A stretch of 64,000 nucleotides of DNA, taken from NCBI GenBank assembly GCA_964560495.1, contig CAZLMM010000001.1, positions 158,578 through 222,577 on the forward strand, given 5' to 3'. The notes under the pieces were generated by a model, which saw nothing but the letters and a program-made list of their open reading frames with translations, had not been told where the DNA came from and made no database searches. The stretch comes from UBA5069 sp964560495. GTDB taxonomy: Bacteria > Chloroflexota > Anaerolineae > Caldilineales > Caldilineaceae. Positions within the stretch are counted from its first letter, which is position 1. Every line of letters begins with the position of its first letter. Shown here piece after piece: positions 42,250 through 51,968 of the stretch. A program made the translations under genes and the position numbers.

Positions 42250-43224
42250 ATGCGACTTGCCATCCTCGCCGACATTCACGGCAATCTACCTGCGCTCCAG
42301 GCGGTCATGGTCGAGTTGGAACGTTTGCAGCCCGACCAGGTGATCGTGGACGGCGACCTGATCAACGCCGTGCCTTTCAGCAGCGAAGTCGTCGATCTGG
42401 TGCGCAAACAAGATTGGGTGGTGGTGCGCGGCAATCACGAGTTCTACTATCTGGATTACGGCACCCCGCGGGCCGTCGCTGGCAGTCATGACCCAGAGCG
42501 ATGGGGGCAGCTTCATTGGCTCGTGGAGAAGATCACGACCGACCAGGCAGCCTACCTGGGCATGCTGCCCGATGACCGCACGCTCTATTTGCCTGGCGCA
42601 CGGCCGCTGCGCGTCACTCATGGCGTACCAGGCCGCAACCGCGTCGGCTTCAATAACTACCAGAGTGAAGAGGCCATCGCCAGCGAGCTGCACGCAGTCG
42701 GCGAGGCCGTTCTCATCTCAGCTCACACCCACGTACAGGTGGATCGAGTCGTGCGCGAACACGGCGACCGCAGCGGCGCGCTGGAATACGACCCACACCT
42801 GGGCGTTGACGGTCAGACAGGGGAGCCACGGCGTTGGCGGGTGATCAACCCAGGCAGTGTGGGGCTCCCTCTCACTGGTGAACCCTTTGCCTACTTTGCC
42901 CTGTTGGAGCCAACACAGGACACCGAGGAATTTGGCGGCTGGCGCGTGACGTTCCATCGGGCGTCCTATGATCGTCGCCCTGCGTTGGCAGCATTCACCA
43001 CGAGCGGCATGTTGGCGGCCGGCGGGGTTATGTCCGAACTTTTCTATTGGGAACTCGTCACGGCCAAACCCGAAATCATTCGTTTCTATCGGTGGGCCTA
43101 TGACAATGGTCTCAACCCGGATGCCCATCGACTGCCAGACCTCTTTCGCCATTACAAAGATGCGACCGGACGCGATCGCTATGTCCGTGAGCGGGACCCG
43201 CTCAATAACGCGTCCAACCCGTGA
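42250..43224 (+). CDS. calcineurin-like metallophosphoesterase, copy A
   Basis: The 324-residue protein begins MRLAILADIHGNLPALQAV with the first metal motif. It continues with DGDLINAVPF, VVRGNHEFYYLD, LISAHTHVQVDR and VINPGSVGLPL, the order of the YfcE/MPP superfamily. The C-terminal 100 residues are an extra helical extension. Substrate unknown. It is paralogous to the next gene and probably arose by tandem duplication. Confidence 0.85.
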   Translation: MRLAILADIHGNLPALQAVMVELERLQPDQVIVDGDLINAVPFSSEVVDLVRKQDWVVVRGNHEFYYLDYGTPRAVAGSHDPERWGQLHWLVEKITTDQAAYLGMLPDDRTLYLPGARPLRVTHGVPGRNRVGFNNYQSEEAIASELHAVGEAVLISAHTHVQVDRVVREHGDRSGALEYDPHLGVDGQTGEPRRWRVINPGSVGLPLTGEPFAYFALLEPTQDTEEFGGWRVTFHRASYDRRPALAAFTTSGMLAAGGVMSELFYWELVTAKPEIIRFYRWAYDNGLNPDAHRLPDLFRHYKDATGRDRYVRERDPLNNASNP

Positions 43225-43263
43225 CGCAGATCAGCCTGCCGCCAGTAACTTACCTTCTGCCCC

Positions 43264-44136
43264 ATGCGCCTCGCCTTTCTTGCTGACATTCACGGCAATC
43301 TGCCCGCTCTCGAAGCAGTGATCGCTGACCTGCACACGCAAGCGCCCGATGCGGTCTATCTGGTCGGCGACCAGATCAATCGCTGCCCGTGGAATAACGA
43401 AGTGCTGGATGCACTCGCCGGCATTGGCTGGCCGGCCATCTATGGCAATCATGACTGGGTGGTGGGCAAGCTGGGCGAGGCTGACTGTCCGCCGGTATTT
43501 GCCGACCGGGCGCGTTTTCCCAGCCTGTGGTGGACTCACGACACATTGCAACTCCATCACCTGGGGGCCATCCGCCGCCTGCCGGCGGAATTGCTCCTCG
43601 ATCTCGACGGCGGGCCAGCGATTCGCATGTTCCACGGCGCGCCCGCCAATCCTTTCGTAGGGTTGTATCCTTATGCGCCGACTGACCGGCTTGTTGACGC
43701 AATCCGCAGTATCGACGAGCCGATTATCGTGGCCGGGCATATTCACCGCCCCATGGATCGCACAGTGAATGATGGCCGTGGACGCAAGTGGCGCATTTTC
43801 AATGGCGGCAGCGTTGGGCTACCCTACAACGAGGACCCACGCGCTCAGTATCTCATCCTCGATAGCACTGGCAATGGTTGGTCGCCGCGTTTTCGAGCAG
43901 TGGAATACGATCATAGCATCCTGCCCGCAGCCTTTGCTACATCGGGCATGCTGAATGCCACGGGCGCAATGGGCGAGCTGCACCTGCGCACAGCCATGAC
44001 TGGTCAGCCGTGGAGCAGCGACTTCGGCCAGTGGATCAATCGCCAGCCGGCAGAGACGCGTACAGACATGGCGGCTGCACTTGAACGCTATCTAGCCCTG
44101 CACGGGCCGGGCAACTGGGCATTTCTTGAGGAGTAA
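43264..44136 (+). CDS. calcineurin-like metallophosphoesterase, copy B
   Basis: This 290-residue paralog of the preceding gene starts MRLAFLADIHGNLPALEAV and keeps GDQINRCPWNNEVLD, YGNHDWVVG, VAGHIHRPMDR and FNGGSVGLPYNED. Copy A has GDLINAV where copy B has GDQINRC, and the last third is diverged, suggesting different substrates. It is 39 bases from copy A and 5 bases before the GNAT gene, so the three are likely co-transcribed. Confidence 0.85.
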   Translation: MRLAFLADIHGNLPALEAVIADLHTQAPDAVYLVGDQINRCPWNNEVLDALAGIGWPAIYGNHDWVVGKLGEADCPPVFADRARFPSLWWTHDTLQLHHLGAIRRLPAELLLDLDGGPAIRMFHGAPANPFVGLYPYAPTDRLVDAIRSIDEPIIVAGHIHRPMDRTVNDGRGRKWRIFNGGSVGLPYNEDPRAQYLILDSTGNGWSPRFRAVEYDHSILPAAFATSGMLNATGAMGELHLRTAMTGQPWSSDFGQWINRQPAETRTDMAAALERYLALHGPGNWAFLEE

Positions 44137-44141
44137 CGACC

Positions 44142-44939
44142 ATGATCCGCGCTCTCGTCGAATCCGACCGCGGCCAATTGGTGGAGATGTTGGAATCAGC
44201 CCCAGCCTATAATCTTTATCTGCTGGGCAATCTGGAAACGCTGGGTTTCTCAGCCGATTTCTGCAGCTTCTGGGGTGATGTCGATGACTATGGCAGGTTG
44301 CGCGGTGTGACCAATCGCTACATGACCGGCTGGAGCATCTTCGGCCAGCCAGGGGCGGATTGGGCCGGATTGATGGCGCTCCTTGACCAAGACGACCATG
44401 CGACGCGGCTGCAAGACAACCCCGGCGGCATCGAGAGCGTGCTCGGCTTTCTCCAGCGCAGAAGGATATCCGCCATCTACGATGAGGATTTGATGGCGTT
44501 GGAGCCGGACGATTTTTGCCCTTGCCCGTCGCCCCCTAACATCCAGGTCAGGCGGGCGACCCTCGCCGACCTGCCCGAGCTTGTGGCTTTTTACGCCGAC
44601 GCCGACGACATGAGTCGATCTCCCCAGGGGGTCGAACGACCCTTGCGCGATACGCGCGTTTGGGCGGCGGTCGAGCAACGACGCATCGTGGGCGCAGCCT
44701 TGACCAACGCCGAAACGACGCGCTCCGCCATGATCGGCGGCGTCTATACACTGCCGGAAGCCCGTGGGCGCGGCGTCAGCAGCGCGGTGTGCAGCGCGCT
44801 CTGCGTTGATCTGTTGGCGGCAGGCAAACAGCCGACGCTCTACTGGCGGAATCCTGCCGCTGGCGCGGTCTATCGAAAACTAGGATTCCGCCGCAAGGGG
44901 CGTTGGCGCTCTGTCTGGTTGGAGAGAGTGGCAGGGTAG
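44142..44939 (+). CDS. GNAT-family N-acetyltransferase
   Basis: The 265-residue protein has a C-terminal GNAT domain (from about 130, IQVRRATLADLPELVAFY) with the acetyl-CoA loop ARGRGVSSAVCSAL and the ending NPAAGAVYRKLGFRRKG. The N-terminal 120 residues (YNLYLLGNLETLGF) resemble the FR47-like extension of some Chloroflexota acetyltransferases. A strong terminator follows. Substrate unknown. Confidence 0.78.
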   Translation: MIRALVESDRGQLVEMLESAPAYNLYLLGNLETLGFSADFCSFWGDVDDYGRLRGVTNRYMTGWSIFGQPGADWAGLMALLDQDDHATRLQDNPGGIESVLGFLQRRRISAIYDEDLMALEPDDFCPCPSPPNIQVRRATLADLPELVAFYADADDMSRSPQGVERPLRDTRVWAAVEQRRIVGAALTNAETTRSAMIGGVYTLPEARGRGVSSAVCSALCVDLLAAGKQPTLYWRNPAAGAVYRKLGFRRKGRWRSVWLERVAG

Positions 44940-44960
44940 AGCGGAGAGACGGAATCAAGA

Positions 44961-44995
44961 GAGGCGGCGCAGATTTTGCGCCGCCTCTTTCTTTT
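44961..44995 (+). terminator. intrinsic terminator after the metallophosphoesterase-GNAT unit
   Basis: GAGGCGGCGCA (44961-44971) pairs with TGCGCCGCCTC (44977-44987), followed by TTTCTTTT. It sits 20 bases after the GNAT stop and just before the convergent sigma-factor gene. Confidence 0.9.
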
Positions 44996-45716
44996 ACATC
45001 TTTCCCATGGGGTGCTGACCGGTGCGGACAAGCATCTCCGGGGTCACGACGCCGCTTTTCATCAATTCATCGCGCAATGCAGAACGGGCTCTGCTCAATC
45101 TTGATTTGACGGTGCCCAGTGGAATGCACAGGATTTCGGCGGCCTCGTTGTAATCATAGCCGTGGACATCCACCAACAGGACAACAGTGCGATGCCAGAC
45201 GGGCAGCCGGTCGATGGCTGCCAACATCAGTTGCATGGTTTCGTTCTCCACGGCAATTCTTTCGGGATCGTCTCTGTGTTGTTCGGCGGCTTCTTCAAAA
45301 ACATAGGGAGAGTCTGAGTGGGCTTCATCCATCAGCTCATCCAGGCTCAGCGCGCCGCGCCGCTTTTGGCGACGCAGATGGTCGTAACAAGTGTTGGTGA
45401 CAATGCGCAGCAACCAAGAGCGGAAATTGCCGTCTTCAAAGCGGTGCATGGCGCGGTGGGCCTTGATCAACGCTTCTTGGACTGCATCCGCCGCCGCGTC
45501 TTCGGTTCGTAGAATCTGCTGTGCGATGCGGTCGGCGGCAGCCTTGTATTGCTGGACTAGCAACGTGAAAGCGGTGGAATCGCCCAGACGGGCGGCGTCG
45601 ATGATCTGGGTGAGGGAAAACGTAGAGGGAGTCGGTGTATATCCCAGCCGCCAGACATCTGTTGCATAGATGATATCGGCTTCCCAGGCATTGTGGTGTG
45701 CAAATCGCTCCTGCAT
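44994..45716 (-). CDS. ECF-type RNA polymerase sigma factor
   Basis: The 240-residue protein has a sigma70 region 2 (LVQQYKAAADRIAQQILRT, AADAVQEALIKAHRAMHRF, FRSWLLRIVTNTCYDHLRR) and region 4 (IDRLPVWHRTVVLLVDVHG, LGTVKSRLSRARSAL). An acidic linker joins them. The ATG at 45716 has AAAGGAA upstream. No anti-sigma gene is adjacent; an FHA regulator and two kinases follow upstream on the map. The 441-base gap 45717-46157 has only small hairpins (for example ATCGCTC-GCAT-GAGCGAT at 46016-46033) and a weak CGTAGGT relic. Confidence 0.9.
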   Translation of the reverse strand: MQERFAHHNAWEADIIYATDVWRLGYTPTPSTFSLTQIIDAARLGDSTAFTLLVQQYKAAADRIAQQILRTEDAAADAVQEALIKAHRAMHRFEDGNFRSWLLRIVTNTCYDHLRRQKRRGALSLDELMDEAHSDSPYVFEEAAEQHRDDPERIAVENETMQLMLAAIDRLPVWHRTVVLLVDVHGYDYNEAAEILCIPLGTVKSRLSRARSALRDELMKSGVVTPEMLVRTGQHPMGKM

Positions 45717-46157
45717 GTGATTTCCTTTCGCTGTGTTCGGGCCGTGTGTCGTTTTGCGTAGTGTGTCATTGCAAACTCGGCACCCATTGGCTGCGCCAAA
45801 CAGCGGCAGAGGCCGCTGTGAACACAACCGGACGAACGCAGCAGGGTGAAACAGATGAGGCAAGCATAGCGGAATCGAACGGTGACCGCCTGAACGTTTG
45901 ACCACGCAACTCAGACTGTTTTCCTACGTTGTAAGAGCGCCGCCCAGCGGCGTAGAGGGGAAGTGGGGTGATCGTCGAGGTGCGACCTACACAGCATCAG
46001 GCCAGACGTGCAATGATCGCTCGCATGAGCGATTCGTGACGGGCGGCGACATAGTAGTCAATCTTGAACAGGAAGGAAGCGCGCAATGAACGCTTCTCTT
46101 TGCGCCCCCGGTCTTCTCTCTGGCAAATGGGTTCTGGCAATCAACCAGAAATCGCAC

Positions 46158-46802
46158 CTATTTGACCAGGAGCTGAAAACCGTAACCGCGCGCCGTGGCA
46201 ATAAATCGCGGCTCTTCTTCGTGTTCGGGTTCGATGCGGCTGCGCAGGCGGCTGATCATGCGGTCGATATTGGCATCGTAGATGTCACCCTGGGCTTCCG
46301 GCCACACCGCTTGGGCAATCTCATCCTTGCTCACGACCCGTCCTCGGTTCTGGAAGAGATACCAGAGAAGATCGAACTGCTTGACGCTGAGAGGTGGATC
46401 GACGAGAACGCCATCCACATAGACCTGGCGCGTGGAGGGATCGATGCGCAGCCCAGGTTCTTTGACGGCGATGAGAGAGGGGGCCGTCAAGGTGGCCGAT
46501 GGGTCATAGAAGCGGAAGCGCGTCGATGCAAACTGCACCTCCATCCCATCCGAAAGCCAGGCGTAGTCGCCAGGGGAAAGACGCTGACCATCGACGAATA
46601 CACCATTTTTGCTATCCAGATCGTGGACTTGATAGCCCATATCAGCGTGTACGACCTCGGCGTGCCGCCTCGATGCAAACTGATCCTCCAGGAGCAAATC
46701 CGCATCATTGCCGCGCCCCACGACGGTGGTGTTTTGCTTGAGTTCATACTCTGCACCGGTCTTCGGTCCATTTAGGCAGACAAGTCGTCCAAATCGGCTC
46801 AC
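46158..46802 (-). CDS. FHA domain - winged-helix regulator
   Basis: The 214-residue protein has an FHA phosphothreonine-binding domain (VVGRGNDADLLLEDQFASRR, GYQVHDLDSKNGVFVDG) and an OmpR-type winged helix (LSVKQFDLLWYLFQNRG, IDRMISRLRSRIEP, ATARGYGFQL). The union implies DNA binding controlled by Ser/Thr phosphorylation, and the divergent neighbour encodes such a kinase. The GTG at 46802 has AAAGGA 8 bases upstream; a TTG at 46883 would extend it and overlap the kinase gene's leader. Confidence 0.82.
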   Translation of the reverse strand: MSRFGRLVCLNGPKTGAEYELKQNTTVVGRGNDADLLLEDQFASRRHAEVVHADMGYQVHDLDSKNGVFVDGQRLSPGDYAWLSDGMEVQFASTRFRFYDPSATLTAPSLIAVKEPGLRIDPSTRQVYVDGVLVDPPLSVKQFDLLWYLFQNRGRVVSKDEIAQAVWPEAQGDIYDANIDRMISRLRSRIEPEHEEEPRFIATARGYGFQLLVK

Positions 46803-46888
46803 GGTTCGATCCTTTGTTTCTCCGTTTGCATGGCGCTCCCAGGTCAATGCTAGAATGCTAGTCGTTTGCCTCTTTCTTGGCAAGTTTG

Positions 46889-49669
46889 ATGTATATGTCT
46901 GTGGACGTTCCTGTGAACACTACTGCGGCGGGGCGTCGCTTCGGCCCCTATCTTGTACAAAGGCGGCTTGGCGGCGGCGCCATGGCGACCGTCTACCAGG
47001 CGCTCGATGAACGCAACGGCCAGGCAGTCGCGTTGAAAGTGCTGTTGGCCGAGGCGGATGAGGTCATGCGTCAGCGCTTCCACCAGGAAGCGCGTATGGC
47101 CGGCGCACTCAATCACCCCAATATCATTCACACCCTGGAGATCGGCCAGAGCGCCCCAGAAGACGCCACTTTCATTGCAATGGAGCTGGTGCAAGGCGAA
47201 AGTCTGAGCGACCTGTTGGAACGCGCCCACTCTCTCACGCCGACGGACGCCAGCGCCCTCCTTGCGCCCATTGCCCAGGCCCTGGCCTATGCCCATGGGC
47301 AAGGCGTGGTTCACCGCGATGTCAAACCCAGCAATATCCTCTTGCGCCGCGCGTCCGGCAACGACGCCCACGCCGTGCGCCTGACCATTCTCGGCAACCC
47401 GGTGACGCCGCTTCTATCCGATTTCGGCATCGCTCGCGCGCTGGATGCGCCCGACTTGACGACCATCGGGCGCACCATCGGCACGCCAGCCTACATGGCG
47501 CCCGAACAATGCGCTGGCAACCGGGACATGGACGGTCGCGCCGACATCTACTCGCTGGGAGCCGTGCTCTATCGTTGTCTGGTGGGTCGGCCACCCTTCG
47601 GCGGCACGACCACCCAGATTCTCTATGCCCATGTCTATGACCCGGTCAGCGTCCCGGACAATGTCCTGCGCCTGCTCTCGCCGCTGATGGTGGAGGTCCT
47701 CCGGCGGGCGCTGGCCAAAGAACCGGAGGAGCGTTACGCCAGCGCAAACCAGATGGCCGACGACCTGGCAACCTCAGTTGGGCGTGCGGCGGGAGGCGAG
47801 GGCCAGAGTCGCACAGCCGCAGCAGTGGAATCCACCGCAACGATGCCTTCCCTGTCGCCGCCTCTGCCCACGACCACGTCTCATATCATCGTAAATGCAG
47901 CACGGCCACAGGCCAGTTCTTTCGCAGCGCCCGCGCCGCCACAACCAATCCCGCTGGAGGCGCCCCGGCCGACGCAGAAAGTCGCCGCCGGCGCTGCGCG
48001 CCTGCCTCGACGCTGGCGTGGAATGTTGATTGCGCTGCTCCTCAGCGCGTTTGTGTTTCTCCTCGGGACATTCATGATGCGCGCCCTGCTGCCCGAAATT
48101 TATCTCGGCGCGTTTTCCGGCTCACAGACAATACAGCCCACAGCCGAAGGCGCGACGCCGATGCAGGCAGCCAGTGAGGCAACCGCACAGCCTAACGCAC
48201 CTGACGCACCACAAACCCCAGCGTCGCAGGGCGTAGAGAACAGGCCGGGCGCCACTCCTGCTCCCCAACCACAGCAAAGTGAGGCGCCAACCCCTGCGCC
48301 CTTACTCTCTCCAACCCCCGGCCCAACGCCAGCCGGCGACATCCGCGCTTACTTGCAGGAAGCGATCGGCTTTCATGAGGATCGTGACTGGCGCTCTGCA
48401 CTCGACTGGCTGACTCTGGTGCAGCGTATCGACCCAAACTATGAACACGGCCAGGTGGAAAGGATGCTCTTCGATGTCTATGTGGCGCTGGGCAATGCCG
48501 CCAATGCCGGGGCGCAGTTCGACGAGGCCGTTGTCTACTTTGATCGCGCCCTCAAACTGCGACCAACTGCTGGACCTATCGAGATTTTGCGGGCAGCGAC
48601 CCAAGCAGTCTTGGATGCTGACCCGCCGGAAAAAATCAACGCGCAACGCATCTTACAGAACCATTACGCCGACTTCGCCACGGAACTGGAGGGATTACAG
48701 CGTAAGTGCGACGCAGCCGACCACCTGGACGCAGCTGCTGGCGTCTATCCAGACCCTCAATACAGCGCGCTGGCCGCAACCCTGCGCACTGATTGCCGCA
48801 AGGAAATCGTGCGCGCAGAGGACGAGGAAGCGCTCCGCAAGCTCTCTGGTTCGTTCATCTACTCTGCGGCGCGCGATGGGCGACAGCAGATCTTCACAAT
48901 GCCGGCTTCTCCGGGTGCGCTCTCCCAGATGGTGATCGACAATGGCGCACAACCGGCTCTTTCACCCAACGGTGTGCGGGTGGCTTTCCACAGCAAACGT
49001 CCGGATGCCCAAGGTCTGGCCGGTTTCGATCTGCACACTGGACTAGACCCCAACGCGCGTTCGATCTTGTTCACACGATTCACTGAAGACAGCCGAGACA
49101 GCCCGCCTGCCTGGAACAGTGAAGGCAACCGCCTCGTCTTTGCCAGCACCAATGATGCAGACCGCCGTTCACGCATCTATGCAACGTGGGCCGACGGTCA
49201 AGCCAATCCAACGATGTTGAATTTCGGTCAGTCGCCAGCCTGGAACTGGAACACGGACACCATCGTGTTCAATGGCGCAGACCCCAACGGCCAACGCCCT
49301 GGCCTCTGGCTCATGGGCAGCGATGGCTCGAACCTGCGCCCGCTCACCCAGGGCAGCGGCGACCTGCGCCCCACCTGGACGCCTGACGGTTCATCGGTTC
49401 TCTTTATGAGCACCGAACGGGATGGCAACTGGGAGCTTTATCAGGCGAATATTGCTGACGGCGCCGTCAGACGCCTGACCGAACACCTGGCCGTCGATGC
49501 GCTGCCCACCGTTAGCCCTGATGGCAAATGGGCAGCCTTTGTGAGCAACCGTGATGGCGGGTGGCGCTTGTGGGTGATCTCTTTGGTCACTGGCAATGCG
49601 TTTCCCCTGGCCGGCCTTGCCGGCGATCTGTCGAATCTGCTCGATCACGCTGTTCAATGGACGCCCTGA
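46889..49669 (+). CDS. transmembrane Ser/Thr protein kinase with C-terminal TolB-like repeats
   Basis: The 926-residue protein has a cytosolic kinase domain (about 22-285) with RRLGGGAMATVYQ, VALKVLL, HRDVKPSNILL, LSDFGIAR and GTPAYMAPEQ. About 20 extra residues lie between the catalytic loop and DFG. A Pro/Ala linker leads to one membrane helix (near 380, MLIALLLSAFVFLLGTFMM). Outside are a Pro-rich segment, TPR-like helices, and six or so PD40/TolB blades (DGRQQIFTMP, WNSEGNRLVFASTNDA, TWTPDGSSVLFMS). Starts at ATG 46889; ATG 46895 is equal. Confidence 0.88.
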   Translation: MYMSVDVPVNTTAAGRRFGPYLVQRRLGGGAMATVYQALDERNGQAVALKVLLAEADEVMRQRFHQEARMAGALNHPNIIHTLEIGQSAPEDATFIAMELVQGESLSDLLERAHSLTPTDASALLAPIAQALAYAHGQGVVHRDVKPSNILLRRASGNDAHAVRLTILGNPVTPLLSDFGIARALDAPDLTTIGRTIGTPAYMAPEQCAGNRDMDGRADIYSLGAVLYRCLVGRPPFGGTTTQILYAHVYDPVSVPDNVLRLLSPLMVEVLRRALAKEPEERYASANQMADDLATSVGRAAGGEGQSRTAAAVESTATMPSLSPPLPTTTSHIIVNAARPQASSFAAPAPPQPIPLEAPRPTQKVAAGAARLPRRWRGMLIALLLSAFVFLLGTFMMRALLPEIYLGAFSGSQTIQPTAEGATPMQAASEATAQPNAPDAPQTPASQGVENRPGATPAPQPQQSEAPTPAPLLSPTPGPTPAGDIRAYLQEAIGFHEDRDWRSALDWLTLVQRIDPNYEHGQVERMLFDVYVALGNAANAGAQFDEAVVYFDRALKLRPTAGPIEILRAATQAVLDADPPEKINAQRILQNHYADFATELEGLQRKCDAADHLDAAAGVYPDPQYSALAATLRTDCRKEIVRAEDEEALRKLSGSFIYSAARDGRQQIFTMPASPGALSQMVIDNGAQPALSPNGVRVAFHSKRPDAQGLAGFDLHTGLDPNARSILFTRFTEDSRDSPPAWNSEGNRLVFASTNDADRRSRIYATWADGQANPTMLNFGQSPAWNWNTDTIVFNGADPNGQRPGLWLMGSDGSNLRPLTQGSGDLRPTWTPDGSSVLFMSTERDGNWELYQANIADGAVRRLTEHLAVDALPTVSPDGKWAAFVSNRDGGWRLWVISLVTGNAFPLAGLAGDLSNLLDHAVQWTP

Positions 49670-51765
49670 TGACGAGCGATGGCTTCCACCATGACAACGA
49701 ACTGAGCGGCGCTGGACTGGCCGAGCTGACAGGACGCCAGATCGGGCGGTATCTGATCGGTCGTCGTCTGGGCAGCGGCGGCGTCGCCACTGTCTATCAG
49801 GCCTATGACCAGGTGCAGGGACAAACGGTGGCCTTGAAGGTGTTGGCGCCCTCGGCAGACGAGAAGAGCTATGGCCGATTTCGCCGCGAAGCGTTGACAG
49901 CGGGCGCGCTGCGCCATCCGCACATCGTGCGCATCCTGCAAGTGGGTAGCGCGCCTCTGGGAGAGATCGCCTACATCGCCATGGAATTGGTCGAGGGAGA
50001 GAGCCTGGCGGATCTCCTGGCGGTGCGCCGCACCTTGAGCCTGCGGGACAGCTGTGGGCTGCTGGCGCCCATCGCCCGCGCCCTGGCATTTGCCCATCGC
50101 GCCGGCGTCGTTCATCGCGATGTCAAGCCCAGCAACATCCTGCTACGTCTGGCCCAACCAGGCGCGCAGCACAGCATCCAGACCGACGCTCTCGATCACG
50201 CTGTGATCCCCCTTCTTTCGGATTTTGGCATTGCCCGCGGGCTGGACACACCCGAATTGACCAGCGCCGGGCGTACAGTGGGCACACCGGCCTACATGGC
50301 GCCAGAACAGTGCGCCGGCAGTCGCATGATTGATGGACGAGCCGACATCTATGGATTGGGAGCTGTGCTCTATCGCTGCGTGGTGGGTCGCCTCCCTTTC
50401 ACCGGCTCCACAACTCAAATTCTGCATGCCCATGTCTATGAACCGCTTACCATGGACACCGATCTGGTCAATCGACTGCCGCCGCTGCTGGTGGATGTCT
50501 TGCGGCGCAGCCTGGCCAAATCCCCAGATGAACGCTACGCCGACGCAGACGATATGGCTGCTGCGCTGGAACAAGTGGCAAGAGATTTGCTGGAGGAAGA
50601 TTCACTCAGCAACGACGAGGATGAACAGAACGCCACAGCCACCTTGACGCAGACGCTGGTCGTATCGCCAGTTGAGCGCAAAGAGCAACCGATCATCGCG
50701 GTGACGGTGCTCGCCGCTGCTCCACGCCCACCCCACCCGACCGGCCAAATTGCGGTTGAACCGCGGGCGGCCAATCGCCCTACCAACGCCCCCTTCTTGG
50801 CTATCGGCGTCACACTGATAGCCTTGCTATTCATCATCGGGCTGTGGTTGGGGATCAGCGTGTGGCGCGATCGGCTGGGCGGAGTCGCATCGACGCCGGT
50901 CGCCGCTGGTGTGAGCGCCTTCCCGCCAGCCCCCACCAACACAGCCACTCCCAGCGCCGAACCGCCAACGCCCACAATGGCGCTGCACGCTATGGACGAT
51001 CAAGCCGCCCCGGGGCTTTACAACACGCCCACAGCCGTCGAGACACAGTCTGCCCCGCCGCAGCCGACGAATACGACCGTCGCCACAACCGTGGTCTCTC
51101 CGGAGGGCGCCCCTGTGATAGCCCCCCCTGCATCGCCCACGCCCACAGCCACCGTCACCCCGGAGACCGCACCAACCGTCGCGCCCACTGCCACTGAGAC
51201 GCCGCTGTTCACACCCACGCCCGCTCCCAGCCCAACGCCGACCCCCAGCCCGTCCCCCACACCCAGCCCAACGCCAACGACGCCAGCAGAGGAGGAAGTG
51301 CTGGCCTGCACCAATGTAACCGAAACAGCATTTATCCAATTCATTGCGGGCTTACCGGCTGATATCCGGTCGGGTTTCTTGTGCCCGAATGCGCCGCCCG
51401 CGGCGACGGGGGGACGGCTGCTCTCTTTTCAAAATGGGTTCATGCTCCAGGTCGGCGAGCGCCCAGATGTCTATATCTACTATCTGACCGAGAATCAATG
51501 GGAACGCGCTGCCAGTTCCTGGCGACCGGGCGATCCCCCGCCGGCTGAAGGGATGGAGTCGCCCGGCGACGGACTCTATGTTCCCGACAGCGTTTTCGGC
51601 TCCCTGTGGGTCGAGCCACGGCGTCAATCTGCGTTGGGATATGCGTTGGCGGCAGAATCGACGACCTTTCGCGCCATCGAGCAGAGCTTTCCCGGCGGTG
51701 TGCTCATCGCCGACCTGGATGGCGACGCCGTTCACCTGTTTCTGATGACGAATCTGCGTTTGTAA
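49669..51765 (+). CDS. transmembrane Ser/Thr protein kinase
   Basis: The 698-residue kinase is a close paralog of its neighbour: RRLGSGGVATVYQ, VALKVLAPS, HRDVKPSNILL, LSDFGIAR and GTPAYMAPEQ with the same loop insert. After a low-complexity linker it has one membrane helix (near residue 380, FLAIGVTLIALLFIIGLWLG), then a Thr/Pro/Ala-rich stalk and a 130-residue outer domain of unknown type. The ATG overlaps the first kinase's stop (TGATG), so both are made together. The two differ in the sensor part: propeller versus short domain. Confidence 0.88.
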   Translation: MTSDGFHHDNELSGAGLAELTGRQIGRYLIGRRLGSGGVATVYQAYDQVQGQTVALKVLAPSADEKSYGRFRREALTAGALRHPHIVRILQVGSAPLGEIAYIAMELVEGESLADLLAVRRTLSLRDSCGLLAPIARALAFAHRAGVVHRDVKPSNILLRLAQPGAQHSIQTDALDHAVIPLLSDFGIARGLDTPELTSAGRTVGTPAYMAPEQCAGSRMIDGRADIYGLGAVLYRCVVGRLPFTGSTTQILHAHVYEPLTMDTDLVNRLPPLLVDVLRRSLAKSPDERYADADDMAAALEQVARDLLEEDSLSNDEDEQNATATLTQTLVVSPVERKEQPIIAVTVLAAAPRPPHPTGQIAVEPRAANRPTNAPFLAIGVTLIALLFIIGLWLGISVWRDRLGGVASTPVAAGVSAFPPAPTNTATPSAEPPTPTMALHAMDDQAAPGLYNTPTAVETQSAPPQPTNTTVATTVVSPEGAPVIAPPASPTPTATVTPETAPTVAPTATETPLFTPTPAPSPTPTPSPSPTPSPTPTTPAEEEVLACTNVTETAFIQFIAGLPADIRSGFLCPNAPPAATGGRLLSFQNGFMLQVGERPDVYIYYLTENQWERAASSWRPGDPPPAEGMESPGDGLYVPDSVFGSLWVEPRRQSALGYALAAESTTFRAIEQSFPGGVLIADLDGDAVHLFLMTNLRL

Positions 51766-51968
51766 TTCAGCGCAGTATGGTGCATACTATGTGCACGCAC
51801 CAATCAGGCGCTTGCTCCAGTCGAAATCAGTGGACGTAGATTGACAAAAATCGCTGTGATGCACACTGATGACTGACAGACGGCGCCAACGAAAGGTATG
51901 TTCATAGTGTCATTCGTTCTCCAATCCGTCTCAATCCTTTTGATTTGCACAGCAAGGAGGAAATGTCA

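Noticed and set aside
46086..46775. 229-codon plus-strand frame opposite the FHA regulator
   Set aside because: Antisense to clear FHA and winged-helix motifs.
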